From NCBI RefSeq assembly GCF_005239225.2, contig NC_133293.1:6448001-6512000 (forward strand): DNA of 64,000 nucleotides, written 5' to 3'. A model generated the notes under the pieces. That model was not told where the DNA came from, did not search any database, and saw only the letters and a program-made list of their open reading frames with translations. Position numbers and translations under genes: made by a program. Origin of the DNA: Populus alba (taxonomy: Eukaryota > Streptophyta > Magnoliopsida > Malpighiales > Salicaceae). Below, piece after piece: positions 63,932 to 64,000 of this stretch. Positions within the stretch are counted from its first letter, which is position 1. Each line of letters begins with the position of its first letter.

Positions 63932-64000
63932 TGTTTGAGAATGTGATTAAAATTATTTTTTAAAGTGTTTTTTATTTAGAAAGTTATTAAAATAATATAT
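63932..64000. mobile_element. MITE-family copy cut by the window end
   Basis: TGTTTGAGAATGTGATTAAA resembles the terminal repeat of the elements at 9591 and 58158 and leads into the AT-rich family core. Only the first 69 bases are in the window. Confidence 0.5.

Overview
This is plant nuclear DNA, most likely from a woody eudicot and probably poplar or willow (Salicaceae, Populus). Five intron-containing genes, each with plant-type protein families, sit in AT-rich DNA full of transposon debris. The poplar assignment is an inference from the style of the dispersed repeats (T-rich blocks carrying GTTAACTCGG-like words, ~200-bp AT-rich MITEs with TGTTTGGGA-type ends) and from the close match of the starch dikinase exon structure to eudicot genes. 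No RNA genes and no prokaryotic features were seen.

Layout from left to right. (1) 1301-4402, minus strand: a cysteine-rich receptor-like kinase (two DUF26/Gnk2 domains, one membrane helix, intact kinase; 7 exons, 646 aa). (2) 4.4-14.2 kb: intergenic repeats, including a decayed LINE reverse-transcriptase fragment, a MITE, a long T-rich block and a probable old LTR-type repeat. (3) 14338-17400, plus: a secreted GH28 polygalacturonase (8 exons, 478 aa, all four catalytic motifs). Its stop codon and 3' flank were duplicated downstream, so 17.36-21.76 kb is a two-unit diverged tandem duplication. (4) 23735-38734, plus: alpha-glucan, water dikinase GWD1 (33 coding exons plus a 5'UTR intron, 1476 aa). 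(5) 39246-39988, minus and convergent with GWD1: a SOUL/heme-binding protein (2 exons, 221 aa). (6) 40.1-53.3 kb: repeats, including an inverted copy of a piece of GWD1 (end of exon 31 plus start of intron 31). (7) 53753-57250, plus: a neprosin (DUF4409 + DUF239) protein (7 exons, 421 aa). (8) 58.4-63.5 kb: a tandem duplication in which one copy is interrupted by a decayed Ty1-copia element with an intact 5-bp target-site duplication, while the other copy keeps the empty site; both copies carry an unrecognised minus-strand exon-like fragment.

The five genes do not form an operon or an evident pathway. GWD1 acts on starch in the chloroplast; the polygalacturonase and probably the neprosin act in the wall or secretory space; the CRK is a plasma-membrane sensor kinase. 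I found no convincing undescribed biological system. The more unusual items are structural: the paired empty and filled copia site, the inverted GWD1 fragment, three inferred GC-AG introns (the neprosin one is weak), and a dispersed subrepeat element present three times. Exon boundaries were worked out by hand from reading frame, splice signals and family knowledge; no alignment or transcript was available.
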